A stretch of DNA of 6,982 bases from Marinosulfonomonas sp. (GTDB taxonomy: Bacteria; Pseudomonadota; Alphaproteobacteria; Rhodobacterales; Rhodobacteraceae): NCBI GenBank assembly GCA_026989405.1, contig JALSJL010000012.1:1-6982 (forward strand), written 5' to 3'. Of the stretch, positions 6,913 through 6,982 are shown piece by piece. The translations under genes were made by a program, and so were the position numbers. Within the stretch, counting starts at the first letter, position 1; every line of letters begins with the position of its first letter. Under the pieces are notes generated by a model. That model saw only the letters and a program-made list of their open reading frames with translations. It searched no databases and was not told the DNA's origin.

Positions 6913-6982
6913 TCAAGTCCACCATAGGATTGTAGCAGCCAGCGCGACAGCTGACAGGAAGTTTCGAGCCAGTTTGTCATAG
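6913..6982 (-). CDS. 3' end of an unidentified upstream gene of the oxidase operon (partial)
   Basis: Two minus-strand frames are open from the right edge into the start of subunit II. One ends in TGA 6913-6915, directly before the TTG start, and reads KLARNFLSAVALAATILWWT at its end: a basic segment then a hydrophobic run, like the end of a small membrane protein. The other starts at ATG 6980 and ends in TGA 6909-6911, overlapping the TTG, and gives a 23-residue peptide with no recognisable feature. I prefer the first because of its membrane-like composition, but the sequence is too short to decide or to name a family. Confidence 0.3.
   Translation of the reverse strand, partial: YDKLARNFLSAVALAATILWWT

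Noticed and set aside
1..6982. CRISPR arrays, insertion sequences, att sites or phage genes
   Set aside because: No regularly spaced repeats, transposase or integrase frames, or direct repeats of the tRNA 3' end were seen.

Overview
The window looks like a stretch of high-GC alphaproteobacterial chromosome, most likely Rhodobacterales/Roseobacter-like. That placement is an inference from protein style, codon use and the tRNA; no marker gene settles it. It has two parts. The left part (1-1200, + strand) holds the 3' end of a secreted or envelope-type hypothetical protein, a GC-rich gap with a strong perfect hairpin, and a complete tRNA-Leu(GAG) with encoded CCA. After a convergent gap of about 300 bases, the rest (1499-6982) is one tightly packed minus-strand operon, read from right to left.

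In transcription order the operon holds: the 3' end of an unidentified reading frame (window edge); subunit II of a ba3-type (type B) heme-copper cytochrome c oxidase with an intact CuA site; subunit I of the same oxidase; a secreted diheme cytochrome c; and a FixI/CcoI-like copper P1B-type ATPase. The genes overlap or lie 1 to 15 bases apart. The logic is that of a self-contained respiratory module: the diheme cytochrome probably feeds electrons to CuA, subunit I reduces O2 at heme a3/CuB, and the ATPase would export copper for loading the CuA and CuB centres.

The unusual point is that two of the four genes are broken as written. Subunit I carries one in-frame TAA (5999-6001) exactly where the family's Y-T-F-Y-P-P motif needs its first tyrosine. 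The ATPase carries a one-base frameshift near 2235-2260 and an in-frame TGA at 2123-2125, plus a Pro-to-Leu change in the conserved HP motif of its nucleotide-binding domain. All catalytic residues on either side of the lesions are preserved, so either the operon has decayed very recently or the sequence contains errors. I found no CRISPR array, insertion sequence, phage gene or clearly new system.
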